Assembly: GCF_019399235.1 (NCBI RefSeq)
Contig: NZ_JAELVH010000010.1
Location: 1 to 52,660, forward strand
Reading direction: 5' to 3'
Length of the DNA: 52,660 bases
DNA from: Streptomyces poriferorum
GTDB lineage: Bacteria > Actinomycetota > Actinomycetes > Streptomycetales > Streptomycetaceae
Position 1 is the first letter of the stretch; each line of letters begins with the position of its first letter. The translations under genes and the position numbers were made by a program. This document shows, piece after piece, positions 1-8,998 of this stretch. A model generated the notes under the pieces. That model saw nothing but the letters and a program-made list of their open reading frames with translations. It had not been told where the DNA came from and did not search any database.

Positions 1-216
1 CGCGTGAGTGGTTCACCGACAGCTACGCGCATGGCGGGTTCTCGACCGAAGCGCTCAGGGCCGGCGCTCCGGCATTGCTGCGATGGGTGGCGTCGACCGG
101 CGATTTGGATGTCCTGGCCGGAACGGACTTGACCTTGACGCTGGGTCAACCCTCCATCCTTCCGGAGGAGCTTCCGCGCAGTCGCCCGGACAGCTCCACG
201 AAGGAGGCAGACGACC
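1..216. other. Unresolved left edge
   Basis: The three forward frames were compared. Frame 3 stays open from base 3 and gives the most protein-like text, but it has no stop before running out of frame through the ABC ATPase gene, so it cannot be closed as a gene. Frame 1 stops at 130-132 and frame 2 has a stop at its start. The 3' end of an upstream gene may lie here, but I cannot assign it. The last 20 bases carry the AAGGAGG ribosome-binding site of the next gene. Confidence 0.3.
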
Positions 217-1026
217 ATGACAGCCCAATCGATCGCCGGTCCGGCGATTCGAGTGCGAGGACTCAAGAAGTCGTACGGGAAGCTCGAAGTACTGCGCAGC
301 GTGGACTTCGACGTGGTGCCGGGCAGCATCTTCGCCCTGCTCGGTTCCAACGGGGCGGGCAAGACCACGACCGTGAGAATTCTCGCCACGCTCCTGAAAG
401 CCGACGCGGGGGCGGCGAGCGTCAATGGCTTCGACGTTGCCGCGCAACCGGCGAACGTGAGGGAGTCCATCAGCCTCACCGGGCAGTTCGCGGCCGTCGA
501 CGAGATCCTCAGCGGTCGGGAGAACCTCGTCCTCGTCGCCAGGCTGCGCCACGTCGAGGACCCGGGCGCGATCGCGGACGACCTGCTGAGGCGCTTTTCG
601 CTGAGCGAGGCGGGCACGCGCCGAGTGTCCACGTATTCGGGTGGGATGCGCCGCCGACTGGACATCGCGATGAGCCTGATCGGGAATTCGCCGGTGATCT
701 TCCTGGACGAGCCGACAGCCGGTCTCGACCCCGAGGCGCGCATCGAGGTGTGGGACGCGGTCAAGGAGCTCACCGGCTACGGAACGACGGTGCTGCTCAC
801 CACGCAGTATCTGGACGAGGCCGAGCAGCTGGCCGACCGGATCGCGATCCTCCACCAGGGCCGGATCATCGTGAACGGCACCCTCGCCGAGCTCAGACAG
901 CTCTTCCCACCCGCCACGGTCGAGTACGTGGAGAAGCAGCCGACTCTCGAAGAGATCTTCCTCGCCGTCATCGGCGGCGGCGACAAGCGGGACGCCGCCG
1001 GCACGACGGCCGGGGGACGAGGATGA
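217..1026 (+). CDS. ABC transporter ATP-binding protein, DrrA-like
   Basis: Cytoplasmic ATPase subunit of an ABC-2 exporter, 269 aa. Visible motifs are Walker A (GSNGAGKTT, about residues 44-52), the signature YSGGMRRRLD, Walker B (VIFLDEPTAGLDP) and the switch His region, where TTQ replaces the common TTH. The C-terminal TLEEIFLAV block is typical of DrrA-type daunorubicin-resistance ATPases. At 269 aa it is shorter than DrrA (about 330 aa), the difference lying in the region after the Q-loop and at the C-terminus. An AAGGAGG site lies 8 bases before the ATG. The stop overlaps the permease start as ATGA, so the two are co-translated. The substrate is unknown; drug or metabolite export is the family expectation. 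The MerR-type gene just downstream probably controls the pair. Confidence 0.93.
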   Translation: MTAQSIAGPAIRVRGLKKSYGKLEVLRSVDFDVVPGSIFALLGSNGAGKTTTVRILATLLKADAGAASVNGFDVAAQPANVRESISLTGQFAAVDEILSGRENLVLVARLRHVEDPGAIADDLLRRFSLSEAGTRRVSTYSGGMRRRLDIAMSLIGNSPVIFLDEPTAGLDPEARIEVWDAVKELTGYGTTVLLTTQYLDEAEQLADRIAILHQGRIIVNGTLAELRQLFPPATVEYVEKQPTLEEIFLAVIGGGDKRDAAGTTAGGRG

Positions 1027-1784
1027 CCGCGTACTTCTTCAGCGACACTGCCGCGCTCACGGGGCGGACCCTGCGCCATGTCACCCGCAGCTTGGACACC
1101 GTCATCACGACGGCCATCACGCCGGTCGCCATGATGTTGATGTTCGTCTACGTGTTTGGCGGCGCCATTGATACCGGGTCGGTGTCGTATGTGAACTACA
1201 TGCTGCCCGGCATCCTGCTCATGACCATTGCATCGGGCATCTCCTACACCGCGTTCCGGCTGTTCACCGATGTGAAGAGCGGGATCTTCGAGCGATTCCA
1301 GTCGATGCCGATCGCCCGGTCGGGTGTGCTGTGGGCCCACGTCGTCACCTCTCTGGTCGCCAACCTGATCGCCCTCGGGCTCGTCGTGGGCGTCGCTGTG
1401 CTCATGGGCTTCCGCTCAGGGGCAGGAGTGCAGGCATGGCTCGCGGTCGTCGGCATCCTGGTCCTGTTCACCCTGGCGCTCACCTGGCTGGCCGTGATCC
1501 CCGGGCTCTCCGCGTCGTCGGTCGAGGGAGCGGGCGCGTTCGCCTACCCCCTCATCTTCCTGCCGTTCGTCAGCTCGGCCTTCGTGCCCACAAGGACGAT
1601 GCCCGGCCCGGTGCGCTGGTTCGCCGAACATCAGCCGGTGACGTCGATCGTCAACACGATCCGCAACCTGCTCGCCCAGCAGCCGGCCGGCGACGACATC
1701 TGGACCGCGATGGCGTGGTGCGTCGGAATCCTCGTCTTGGCGTATCTCTTCGCGATGGCCGCCTACCGCCGGAAGATCGGCTGA
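1023..1784 (+). CDS. ABC-2 type permease, DrrB-like
   Basis: Membrane subunit of the exporter, 253 aa, with about six hydrophobic segments. The first starts near residue 24 (TVITTAITPVAMMLMFVYVF) and the last is at the C-terminus, followed by a basic tail (YRRKIG). The segment GIFERFQSMPIARS matches the conserved cytoplasmic loop of DrrB-type permeases, and a PGPVRWFAEHQPVT-type segment precedes the last helix as in ABC2_membrane proteins. The start overlaps the ATPase stop by four bases. With the ATPase it should form a homodimeric-permease exporter. Substrate not predictable. Confidence 0.92.
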   Translation: MTAYFFSDTAALTGRTLRHVTRSLDTVITTAITPVAMMLMFVYVFGGAIDTGSVSYVNYMLPGILLMTIASGISYTAFRLFTDVKSGIFERFQSMPIARSGVLWAHVVTSLVANLIALGLVVGVAVLMGFRSGAGVQAWLAVVGILVLFTLALTWLAVIPGLSASSVEGAGAFAYPLIFLPFVSSAFVPTRTMPGPVRWFAEHQPVTSIVNTIRNLLAQQPAGDDIWTAMAWCVGILVLAYLFAMAAYRRKIG

Positions 1785-1799
1785 GGCAGTCTGAGACCC

Positions 1800-2576
1800 A
1801 TGCTCACCATCAGCCAGCTTGCGACGTACGCCGGGGTGACGGTGCGGGCGGTACGCCACTACCACCGGATCAGGCTGCTGCCGGAGCCCGGACGCGACCG
1901 GTCCGGATACCGGACGTACGACGCCGGCGCGGTCGTGAGACTGATCCGGATCCGCACCCTGGCAGATGCCGGCGTGCCGCTGGCCCGGGTGCAGGAACTC
2001 CTCGACGCCGGGCCGGAGGAGTTCGCCGGCGGGGTCCAGGAGATCGACAAGGACCTGCGCGCCGAGATCCGGCGACTGCAAGGCACTCGCAGCCGGCTCG
2101 CCCGGCTCGCTGCCGGAGAGCACCTGGCGCTCCCGCAGAGCGTGGTGGACTACCTCGACCGATTGCGCGGTCTCGGCGTCGAGGAGCAGTACATCGACAT
2201 GGAGCGGGACGCCTGGATCATGATCGCCGCCCAGGTGCCGCACCTGATCGACTCCGTGATCGCCAAGAAGCACGAGGAACTGGACGACCCCGACACGGTG
2301 AAGCTCTACAGTCTTCTCAGCGGGGCACTCGACTGGCCGGCCCACGACCCGCGGATCGTCGAGGTCGCCGACATCATGGAGCGCCTGATGATCCGTGCTG
2401 TCGAGGCCGGCGAGGTGGGCACCGAGGACGGGATCGACGACCGGTTCGTCGACCTCCTGGACTCGACCATGGTCGAGTCCTCACCGGGTGCGGCGCGGCT
2501 GTTGGCGATCCTGGAGGAGCGGGGCTGGAGGGGCTGGACCCGCATCGAACGAGTTCCTGCCGAGAGACTCAAGTGA
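1800..2576 (+). CDS. MerR-family transcriptional regulator
   Basis: DNA-binding regulator, 258 aa. The N-terminus (LTISQLATYAGVTVRAVRHY) is the MerR winged helix-turn-helix, followed by GYRTYDAGAVVRLIRIRTLADAGVPL, the second recognition segment. Residues about 75-115 form a long dimerisation helix. The C-terminal 140 residues are a helical effector region with no cysteine cluster, so a metal or redox sensor is unlikely; an organic ligand is more probable. It starts 15 bases after the permease stop on the same strand, which suggests it regulates the exporter. Confidence 0.9.
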   Translation: MLTISQLATYAGVTVRAVRHYHRIRLLPEPGRDRSGYRTYDAGAVVRLIRIRTLADAGVPLARVQELLDAGPEEFAGGVQEIDKDLRAEIRRLQGTRSRLARLAAGEHLALPQSVVDYLDRLRGLGVEEQYIDMERDAWIMIAAQVPHLIDSVIAKKHEELDDPDTVKLYSLLSGALDWPAHDPRIVEVADIMERLMIRAVEAGEVGTEDGIDDRFVDLLDSTMVESSPGAARLLAILEERGWRGWTRIERVPAERLK

Positions 2577-3288
2577 TGCGCGGCGCCCGGGTCCGCCCCG
2601 TAGGTCACACGGGCGCGGATGTTGCCCCCGGACGCCGTACGACCGCGGCGGCAACGCCGTTGCCCCGCGCCGGCCTGCCCCGGCCCGCCGTGCCCGGGTT
2701 CGGCCGGCTCAGGCTGCGGACAGCCGCTCTCGACGAGCGGTCAGGACCGGTTGACCGTACGGTCGGTGTGGGTGCCCTGACAGGACGGCATTCAGGGTTG
2801 GCCCTGCGGTCACTTCGCACGTACGCAGGGCCACCTGCCGCCTGAATGGTCCGGATCAAGAGTCCATGGCCCGCTACCTTCCTTCCGCTGCCGCCGGCTC
2901 GTATTCAACGGGCTGCTGCCCACAGTCCGAGGTGGCGTCGGTCAGTGCGTCGGCCACGCGTGAGCACGGTCAGCCCCAACGGAGCTTTGTGTACGCCCGG
3001 TCCGTGACACAGGTGTGCACCGTGCGTCGGCCGACGGCGGAAACCAGGCCGACGGGCCCGGGCCTGCCTTGGATCGACGGGTCCTGGCCGTGACAGCCAC
3101 GGGGAGCGCTCGGACGCCCAGAGGCCGTTCCGCACAGACCTCATGCCGGGCTGAGGTCCGTTGCCTGCTACGACGCCGGCAACCATCCCCGCCCACGATC
3201 ACAGCAGGAGCGACCAGTACCGCGTCCACCGCGCCGCCTCCCGGCCGCCGTTCGACACTCGGAGCCCATACCGGCTTGCTCCCGCAGG
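2577..3288. other. Intergenic region without a convincing gene
   Basis: About 710 bases between a plus-strand regulator and the 3' end of a minus-strand gene. Open frames exist on both strands, but they are Pro/Arg-rich shadows without ribosome-binding sites. The one clear structure is the inverted repeat at 2799-2833. Confidence 0.6.
2799..2833. terminator. Inverted repeat, possible terminator
   Basis: Arms TGGCCCTGCG (2799-2808) and CGCAGGGCCA (2824-2833) are perfect complements around a 15-base loop. There is no T-run, which is normal for actinobacterial terminators. It lies 220 bases after the regulator gene, between converging genes. Confidence 0.4.
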
Positions 3289-3900
3289 TCAGCGCATGCG
3301 GATGGTGAACTCGGGGAGCGGTATGTCGGAGAGATCGAGCTGGAGCCCGGTCATGGTCAGGTAGGTCTGCGAGTCGCTCAGGGTGTGGGACGGTGCCTGC
3401 GACTTCCCACGCGTGCTCACCAGCATGTACCAGCCCCCGCGCTTGTAGCTGCGGGAGGCGTCGGCGCTGTCGCCGTTCGGGTTCAGTACCCAGCCCTGGC
3501 GCTCCAGGTCCGCGCAGATCGCCTTCATTTCGGACTGCGCGGCGGGCTTCTCCCGGACAGCCATCCAGCCCGTCCTGTTCAGGTCGGATCCGGCCGGGAC
3601 CGTCGACTTGCCCTGCTCCGGGTCGAGGCCCGCCGCGCGGACCGCCGTCCGGATCGCTTTGTCCACTCCGACCCGCGTGAGGGGTGGCGATGAGGATTCA
3701 GGCTCCGGCGCGGGCGCCGCCCCGGAACCGGAACCGGACGGCTCGGCCAGGGGCGCGCCCAGGTGCACGTGCCCGTTGTCGTCGATCTGTACCTGGTCCG
3801 GCAGGATCACGGCGACCAGACTCACGAACAAAATCGCGGCCAGCCCGATCCATATCCTCTTCAAGAACCCGTTCAACGTGAGACTCCCCCCAATGATCAT
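3289..3900 (-). CDS. Membrane-anchored hypothetical protein
   Basis: 203 aa. One N-terminal hydrophobic helix (about residues 15-34, IWIGLAAILFVSLVAVILP) is followed by a Pro/Ser/Gly/Glu-rich linker (residues about 45-72) and a compact C-terminal domain of about 130 aa with no motif I recognise. The topology suggests an uncleaved signal anchor with an extracytoplasmic domain. The ATG at 3900 is the longest start. A GGGGGGAG stretch lies about 7 bases before an in-frame TTG at 3876, which could be the true start and would shorten the protein by 8 residues. Actinomycete proteins of this layout are usually of unknown function. Confidence 0.75.
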   Translation of the reverse strand: MIIGGSLTLNGFLKRIWIGLAAILFVSLVAVILPDQVQIDDNGHVHLGAPLAEPSGSGSGAAPAPEPESSSPPLTRVGVDKAIRTAVRAAGLDPEQGKSTVPAGSDLNRTGWMAVREKPAAQSEMKAICADLERQGWVLNPNGDSADASRSYKRGGWYMLVSTRGKSQAPSHTLSDSQTYLTMTGLQLDLSDIPLPEFTIRMR

Positions 3901-4255
3901 TCGAGGGGAGTCTCACACATCCCGTTCGGTCCGTAGGCAATCGGTCCCACTTCGCCGGCGACACGGCTGGGTCCGAGGTGCAACGCCGTCCGACTCGGCA
4001 CCGGTCACCACAGCGAGTACGGCCAGGAGTGAGGACGGGGCCCTGCCTCTCCTGGTCCCGCAGGCCGGCCGGCTTGACCAGCTCGTCGGCGAGTGATGCG
4101 GGCGGGGCGGGGCGAGTCCACTGGGGTGCGTGCCGGGCGGTTGGACTTCCCGTACGACCTGTTGGAGGTTCACCGCGAAGCCGTACGAAATCCTTCCCCG
4201 CGCCACTCGGCTTGATTAGCTTCCCGGCTGTACGACAGGACTCGGGAGGCTCAAC
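3901..4255. other. Divergent intergenic region
   Basis: It separates two divergent genes and must hold their promoters. The phospholipase ribosome-binding site (GGGAGG) ends about 6 bases before its TTG start. A GGTTCACCGCG element at 4167-4177 resembles half of an actinomycete PHO box but lacks the 11-base-spaced second unit. No convincing gene is present. Confidence 0.5.
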
Positions 4256-6376
4256 TTGACCACGGACATTTCACGGCGACGGCTGTTGGCGCTCGGCGGC
4301 GGTGCGCTCGGCGCTGCGGCGGCGGGGTCGCTGCTACCGCCTTCGCTGCAGGCCGCGATAGCCGCGCAGCCGGCACATTCGGCGGGGTCCGGAGGCCGTG
4401 ACGGGCTCGGAGCCATCAAGCACGTGGTGATCCTGATGCAGGAGAACCGTTCCTTCGACCACTACTTCGGGATGCTCCGGGGCGTACGCGGCTTCGGTGA
4501 CCGCAACGCCGTCGAGCTGCCCTCGGGCAAGCCGGTATTCGAGCAGCCCGCACCGCTGGGCACCTCCGTTCTGCCGTTCCCGGTGCGCGGCGCCGCTGAG
4601 ACACAGAAGAAGGACCTCCAGTACATCGGTGCGCTCGACCACTCCTGGAACGGCGGCAGCAAGGCGTGGGCCGGCGGGTGGATGAACGGCTGGGTATCCG
4701 CGAAGACGGCCGCCACCATGGCGTACTACGACCGCCGTGACATCCCGCTTCACTACGAGCTGGCCGACACCTTCACGGTCTGCGATGCCTACCACTCCTC
4801 CATCCACTCCTCGACCAGTCCCAACCGCAACCACCTGTGGAGCGGGAAGACGGGGAACGAGCCGAACGGCAAGCGTGCCGTCGGCAACGACGCATACGAC
4901 GAGGGCACCCACCCCGGATACGACTGGGGCACTTACGCGGAGCGGCTGGAGCAGGCCGGGCGCAGCTGGCGGACGTACACCGAGTGGGAGAACTTCACCG
5001 ACAATCAGATCGAGTTCTTCGCCACCTTCAAGGCCATCGCCCGCAAGGCGTTGGCGAGGACCGGCGGGCACACGTACATGGAGTCGTTCTACTCCGCCGT
5101 GCGGGACGCGGACGCAGCCGAGCGGGCGCGGCTGTCCGGTCTGCTGGAGGAGGGCGTCGCCACCCTGGACACGGGTGAACGCCGCCTCTTCGAGCGGGCG
5201 TTGCGCCGGGTGGAGACCGGAACGCTGGCCGACGAGTTCGCCAAGGACGTGGCGGCCGGCACGCTGCCGGAGGTCTCCTATCTGGTGCCCTCCGCCGTCG
5301 ACTCGGAGCACCCGAGCGTTTCCTCGCCGATCCACAGCGCGACGATCGTCTACAAGGTCCTGGACGCTCTGGGCAAGCACCCCGACGTGTGGCGGCACAC
5401 CGCCGTCATCATCAACTACGACGAGAACGACGGCTTCTTCGACCACGTGCCGCCGCCGGTCGCCTCGCCCGACGTGACCGAGGAGCAGTGGGAGGGCAAG
5501 CCCACCGGTCTCGGCATGCGAGTACCGATGCTGGTCGTGTCGCCCTGGACCATCGGCGGCTACGTCTGCTCCGAGGTCTTCGACCACACCTCCGTGATCC
5601 GCTTCCTGGAGCGCTGGACCGGGGTGAAGGAGCCGAACATCGGCGACTGGCGGCGTACCGTCACCGGCGACCTGACCTCCGCCTTCGACTTCTCGCGAGG
5701 ACGTCGCCGACCCGAGACGGAGCAGCCGGGCGCCATTCCGCCGTTCAGCGGCCGCTGGTCGCCGAGGCCGCCGCTGGTGCAGCACATGCCCGTGCAGGAG
5801 CCGGGCGTACGTCCGGCCCGCGCACTGCCGTACCAGCCGGACGCGCAGGCCAAGGTGGTGGATGGCGCCGTGCAAGTGACCCTCAGCAACACGGGGCGCT
5901 CATCGGCGCACTTCGCGCTGTATCCGTACGCGGGCGAGTTCCCCGTACCGCAGCACCGGGACGTGAGGGGCACGACGCAGTGGACGGTGCCCGTCACCGG
6001 CGCGGCGTACCGGTTCACGGTGACGGGGCCGAACGGGTTCCGCCGCGAGTTCGCCGGGTCCACGAAGGACGGTGCCCCGGCCGAGGTTGCGTCGCGGGTC
6101 GATGCCCGTGAGCGCGACCTGCATCTCACGCTGCGCAACACGGGGCGGACGACGCTCACCTTCAGGGTGGGGCCGCGGGGATACGTCGACGAGGCAGACC
6201 TGCGCGACTGGACCAGGACCATCAAGGTCAAGCCTGGGCGCAGCCGCACCGTTGTGCACTCGGCGGCAGACGCGCACGGCTGGTACGACCTGGACGTCAC
6301 CGTCGACGGGGACGACGCCTTCCGGCGCCGGCTGATGGGGCACATCGAGAACGGCCGGGCGAGCGTCTCGGGCTGA
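4256..6376 (+). CDS. Secreted phospholipase C / phosphoesterase, Tat-exported
   Basis: 706 aa, of the non-haemolytic, phosphocholine-specific phospholipase C family, which hydrolyses phosphatidylcholine or related phosphodiesters outside the cell. The N-terminus carries a twin-arginine signal (SRRRLLALGGGALGAAAAG) and a likely Ala-rich cleavage site near residue 35-45. The catalytic domain begins with HVVILMQENRSFDHYFGML, the family's metal/nucleophile block. YDENDGFFDHVPPP and the HTSVIRFLERW segment follow. Residues about 500-700 hold two C-terminal beta-type domains, each with a LSNTGRSS/LRNTGRTT-like motif, as in full-length family members. TTG is chosen as start because GGGAGG is well placed and the Tat motif follows at once. 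The family is often phosphate-regulated; only a weak half PHO box is visible. Confidence 0.93.
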   Translation: MTTDISRRRLLALGGGALGAAAAGSLLPPSLQAAIAAQPAHSAGSGGRDGLGAIKHVVILMQENRSFDHYFGMLRGVRGFGDRNAVELPSGKPVFEQPAPLGTSVLPFPVRGAAETQKKDLQYIGALDHSWNGGSKAWAGGWMNGWVSAKTAATMAYYDRRDIPLHYELADTFTVCDAYHSSIHSSTSPNRNHLWSGKTGNEPNGKRAVGNDAYDEGTHPGYDWGTYAERLEQAGRSWRTYTEWENFTDNQIEFFATFKAIARKALARTGGHTYMESFYSAVRDADAAERARLSGLLEEGVATLDTGERRLFERALRRVETGTLADEFAKDVAAGTLPEVSYLVPSAVDSEHPSVSSPIHSATIVYKVLDALGKHPDVWRHTAVIINYDENDGFFDHVPPPVASPDVTEEQWEGKPTGLGMRVPMLVVSPWTIGGYVCSEVFDHTSVIRFLERWTGVKEPNIGDWRRTVTGDLTSAFDFSRGRRRPETEQPGAIPPFSGRWSPRPPLVQHMPVQEPGVRPARALPYQPDAQAKVVDGAVQVTLSNTGRSSAHFALYPYAGEFPVPQHRDVRGTTQWTVPVTGAAYRFTVTGPNGFRREFAGSTKDGAPAEVASRVDARERDLHLTLRNTGRTTLTFRVGPRGYVDEADLRDWTRTIKVKPGRSRTVVHSAADAHGWYDLDVTVDGDDAFRRRLMGHIENGRASVSG

Positions 6377-6740
6377 CCCGGGTCCGGTTCTTCGCCGTCG
6401 GCGACGGGGTCCGGCCCAGGTACTGCGCGATCCTGGACCGGGCCAACGCCCGGTGTCGTTGACCAGTGGCTGCGTCCGCCTCGTCAACGGCAGTGAGCGG
6501 CTCGGCGAGCCGCACTCGTAGACGGTCCGGTCGGAGCGGGGGGCCGCCTTGACTGCCTCGGTGCTTATGGTTGGCCCGCTGGTTCGTCCACGTTGTGAGC
6601 GCCCTCGAACCTGGAAGCGATCGAGAGCTGAGCACATCGAACAGGTGTTATGTCGCAGGAAGCGAGGGAGGGGTGGTTTGAGCCGTGTGGGTACTATCGC
6701 TGCTAGCCGCTCAACCCCCACTTCGAGAGCCGAGGACCAC
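6377..6740. other. Intergenic region
   Basis: 364 bases with no supported gene. A GC-rich dyad around 6383-6407 (GGTCCGG with TTCGCCGTCGGCGA inside) could terminate phospholipase transcription. The promoter of the next gene should lie near 6680-6720, but no clear -35/-10 pair is visible. Confidence 0.4.
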
Positions 6741-7316
6741 ATGTCCACAAACCTTTCAGTTCCGAGCGTCACGGCGGACTACGCCCTGCGAGTTGCTGAC
6801 GACCTGTCTGCGAACCGGGGCGAGCAGGAGCGTGTGCGCTCCGAGCTGGATCGGCTGCAGGACGAGCTCATCCGCCTGGAGGAGAGCGAGCAGGTACTGA
6901 CGAAGATGCAGGACGTGCTCGGCGGCGCACCCAAGCAGACGGCGAAGCAGGGCAAGAGCCGTAAGACGGCTGCGGTTCCGGCAGCCCGCCGCTCCAACAC
7001 CAAGACAGCAGCAGGGAAGTCGGGTGCGGCCGACGGGCGCAAAGCTGCCAAGAAGTCTGCCTCAACCAAGAAGCCGGGCGAGGCTACCTGGCTCGAGCTG
7101 ACTACCGCCCACCTGAGCGGACAGAGCGAGCCCAGGTCCGCGGCCGAGGTCTCGGCCTCGCTGACCGAAGCACACCCTGAGCGCGCGGTTCAGGTGACAG
7201 TAGTGCGCAACGCTCTGGAACAGGGCGTCGCGCAGGGTCTGTTGGAGCGATCCAAGCAAGGACGCTCGGTCTTCTACAGCCTGGTCGCCACCGTTCCGGT
7301 CTCATCCGTCTCCTGA
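6741..7316 (+). CDS. Coiled-coil / winged-helix-like protein with Lys-Ala linker
   Basis: 191 aa in three parts. Residues about 10-55 form a Glu/Arg/Leu-rich coiled coil. Residues about 60-112 are a Lys/Ala/Ser/Thr linker with repeated AAKKS- and KTAA-like blocks, similar to the basic tails of actinobacterial nucleoid proteins. Residues about 113-185 look like a winged helix (TWLELTTAHL, SAAEVSASL, VTVVRNALEQGVAQGLLERS, then a GRSVFYSL wing). I infer a DNA-binding protein that dimerises through the coiled coil. GAGG lies 5 bases before the ATG. It stands alone. Family name not recognised. Confidence 0.75.
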   Translation: MSTNLSVPSVTADYALRVADDLSANRGEQERVRSELDRLQDELIRLEESEQVLTKMQDVLGGAPKQTAKQGKSRKTAAVPAARRSNTKTAAGKSGAADGRKAAKKSASTKKPGEATWLELTTAHLSGQSEPRSAAEVSASLTEAHPERAVQVTVVRNALEQGVAQGLLERSKQGRSVFYSLVATVPVSSVS

Positions 7317-7670
7317 CGTTCTGCGGTTGGGGGCCCATCTCTTTGGTCAAGCGGTGTGGGCGCCTGAGGGGCTCTCGGTAGAAGCGTCAGTCGTGTCGGC
7401 TCCGGCGTATCCGTAGATTCAGCCGGCGGCAGTACCGGGGGCCGGGACGGCGACTGGCCGCCGCCGCGCGGCCCGCGGGCCGCTCTGCTCGTCTCGCTGG
7501 GGCAGGTTGCCGCGCCGGCCGCCTCTGGGGAGGATTTGACGCGCGCACGCGGGCACGCGCGTGCTGTGCGGCGAGCGAGCGTTGCGTGGCCTCACCGGGA
7601 CCTGCACGTGTTCACCTGCCCGGCAGGCCCCGGACGTCTGTACCCATGGGTGCTCTCTCAGCGGACGGAT
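7317..7670. other. Intergenic region
   Basis: About 350 bases between a plus-strand and a minus-strand gene that converge. No supported gene. The terminator hairpin at 7671-7699 closes it. Confidence 0.5.
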
Positions 7671-7699
7671 GAGGGGTACCACGGTCCGTGGCACCCCTC
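7671..7699 (-). terminator. Hairpin terminator of the secreted Ig-like gene
   Basis: GAGGGGTACCACGG pairs with CCGTGGCACCCCTC with one mismatch and almost no loop. It sits 30 bases past the stop of the minus-strand gene at 7729, and could also stop transcription arriving from the other side. Confidence 0.65.
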
Positions 7700-7728
7700 A
7701 CGGGCGTCCAGCACCTGCCGGGCCGGGT

Positions 7729-8226
7729 TCACTTGTGGATGCGCGTCACGTTGTGGCTGTTGACGCTTACCTCGTTGTGGATGTCCCCGACCTGGAAGTC
7801 GATCAGCCCGCACAGCAGGCAGCCCGGGTTGTTGGCCGGGGGAGACGGGGCCTGGGACACGGTGATGGTGGTGGTGCCGTTAGAAGCACTGCAACTGTCG
7901 TCGCCGTTGTAGGCGGCGGTGATGTCGTGTGTTCCGGTAGCCGTGAAACCGGTGGTCAGCGAGGAGTGCCCGTTGGCGGAGACGGGTGCGGTCGCCAGGA
8001 GCTCCGAGCCGTCGAAGAACGACACGCCCAAGCCGCCGCTCGGGTCGGAGCTGCAGGTCACCATCGCGTCGAGGGTCACCAGCTGCCCGGTCACCGCCGG
8101 GGAAGGTGTGGCTTGGACGGTAGTCGAGGACGGATCGGCGGCTGCAGCCGACGTAGCGAAGGACAGCACTGTGGCCGCCGCTACGGCGACCACGAGTCCG
8201 ACCTTGCGTGCAAGACACGCTTTCAC
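7729..8226 (-). CDS. Secreted small protein with Ig-like domain
   Basis: 165 aa. A clear Sec signal peptide (MKACLARKVGLVVAVAAATVL, cleavage after about residue 29 at ASAAAA-like text) is followed by one bacterial Ig-like domain (about residues 32-125: TPSPAVTGQLVTLDAMV, VSFFDGSELLAT, GTHDITAAYNGDDSCSAS). A Pro-rich hinge leads to a short tail containing CLLCG and a hydrophilic, Asn/His/Val-rich end (residues about 135-165). Ig-like domains of this type usually present adhesion or repeat segments at the cell surface. The role of the tail is unknown. The CxxC pair could form a disulfide. Confidence 0.8.
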   Translation of the reverse strand: MKACLARKVGLVVAVAAATVLSFATSAAAADPSSTTVQATPSPAVTGQLVTLDAMVTCSSDPSGGLGVSFFDGSELLATAPVSANGHSSLTTGFTATGTHDITAAYNGDDSCSASNGTTTITVSQAPSPPANNPGCLLCGLIDFQVGDIHNEVSVNSHNVTRIHK

Positions 8227-8411
8227 TGAGGGGGCCTCCTCGGTCTGATAGTCAGGCGGGGATCCGCCCTGACCGTTCGGAGCGTGACCTTAGGCCGCTT
8301 TTGGTGGCGTGCGCGGTAGGTGCGGGTCCCGGTGGGTCCACCTGAGTCATCGGTTCGCTCGAATGGGCTGGAGCGAGCCGGTGGAGCCGATGCCTGCTGA
8401 CCAGTGCCGCA

Positions 8412-8947
8412 TCAGGCAACGTTCGCTCTGTTCACGACCTCGCGCATGTGTTCGTCTTCGGCGTGCTTGTTCAGCCAGATGATGTATCGGCGGATCACGC
8501 TGCCCTGCTCCTTGCGGCCGGCATGGTCGGTGCCGTCGGGGGTGAAGTAGCGCAGGGCGGTGACCTGGGCTTCGACGCGGTTGAGCCAAGAGGAGTTCGT
8601 CGGGGTGTAGGCGATCTCGACGTTGTTCCCGTCGGCCCAGGTGGCAACTCGCCGGCAGCGTTTCGTGGTCAGCTGCGGGGAGTAGTTGTCACGGATGACG
8701 GCGATCCGCACCTCGTCGACCACCCCCTCGGCGACCGGAGCGGGGTTGAAGTTCTGCGTCGCGGACTCGGTCCGGGCTGGTGAACGTGACCTCGGTGATC
8801 TTCGCCACGGGCATGCCCTGCGCGGACAGCAGCACCATCCGGGCCAGTGGCCAGGCCACCGCCGACCCCCGTGCCGCGGCGGATGATCCGCAGCAGCCGC
8901 CGGCCCTCGGCATCATCAACTTCACGGATACGTACCCGATCGGCCAT
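8412..8947 (-). pseudogene. Decayed IS630-family transposase
   Basis: Pieces of an IS630 transposase lie in two or three frames. The N-terminal part (VRIREVDDAEGRRLLRIIRR) starts near 8947, continues after a frameshift as MVLLSAQGMPVAKITEVTFT and DRVRD (about 8770-8870), and then jumps to the catalytic C-terminus at 8723-8412 (IAVIRDNYSPQL, IAYTPTNSSWLNRVEAQ, GSVIRRYIIWLNKHAEDE). The middle of the protein, with the first catalytic Asp, is missing. So this is a frameshifted, internally deleted remnant, unable to transpose. No terminal inverted repeats were recognised. Confidence 0.85.
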
Positions 8948-8998
8948 GCGCGCAGCCTGCCGGCGCACTGGACCCTGGCTGCCAGTATCCCGGCAGTG

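Noticed and set aside
75..1784. A 569-aa plus-strand open frame spanning the ABC ATPase and permease
   Set aside because: Its first 316 codons run through the ATPase gene in the wrong frame; only the permease part is real.
2605..3308. Small frames of 70-100 aa between the regulator and the anchored protein
   Set aside because: Mutually overlapping, Arg/Pro-rich and without start signals.
4167..4177. PHO box upstream of the phospholipase
   Set aside because: Only one unit resembles the consensus; the second 11-base-spaced unit is missing, so it is not called.
4334..5875. Long minus-strand open frame opposite the phospholipase gene
   Set aside because: Antisense shadow of high-GC coding DNA, without motifs or ribosome-binding site; the plus strand has clear family motifs.
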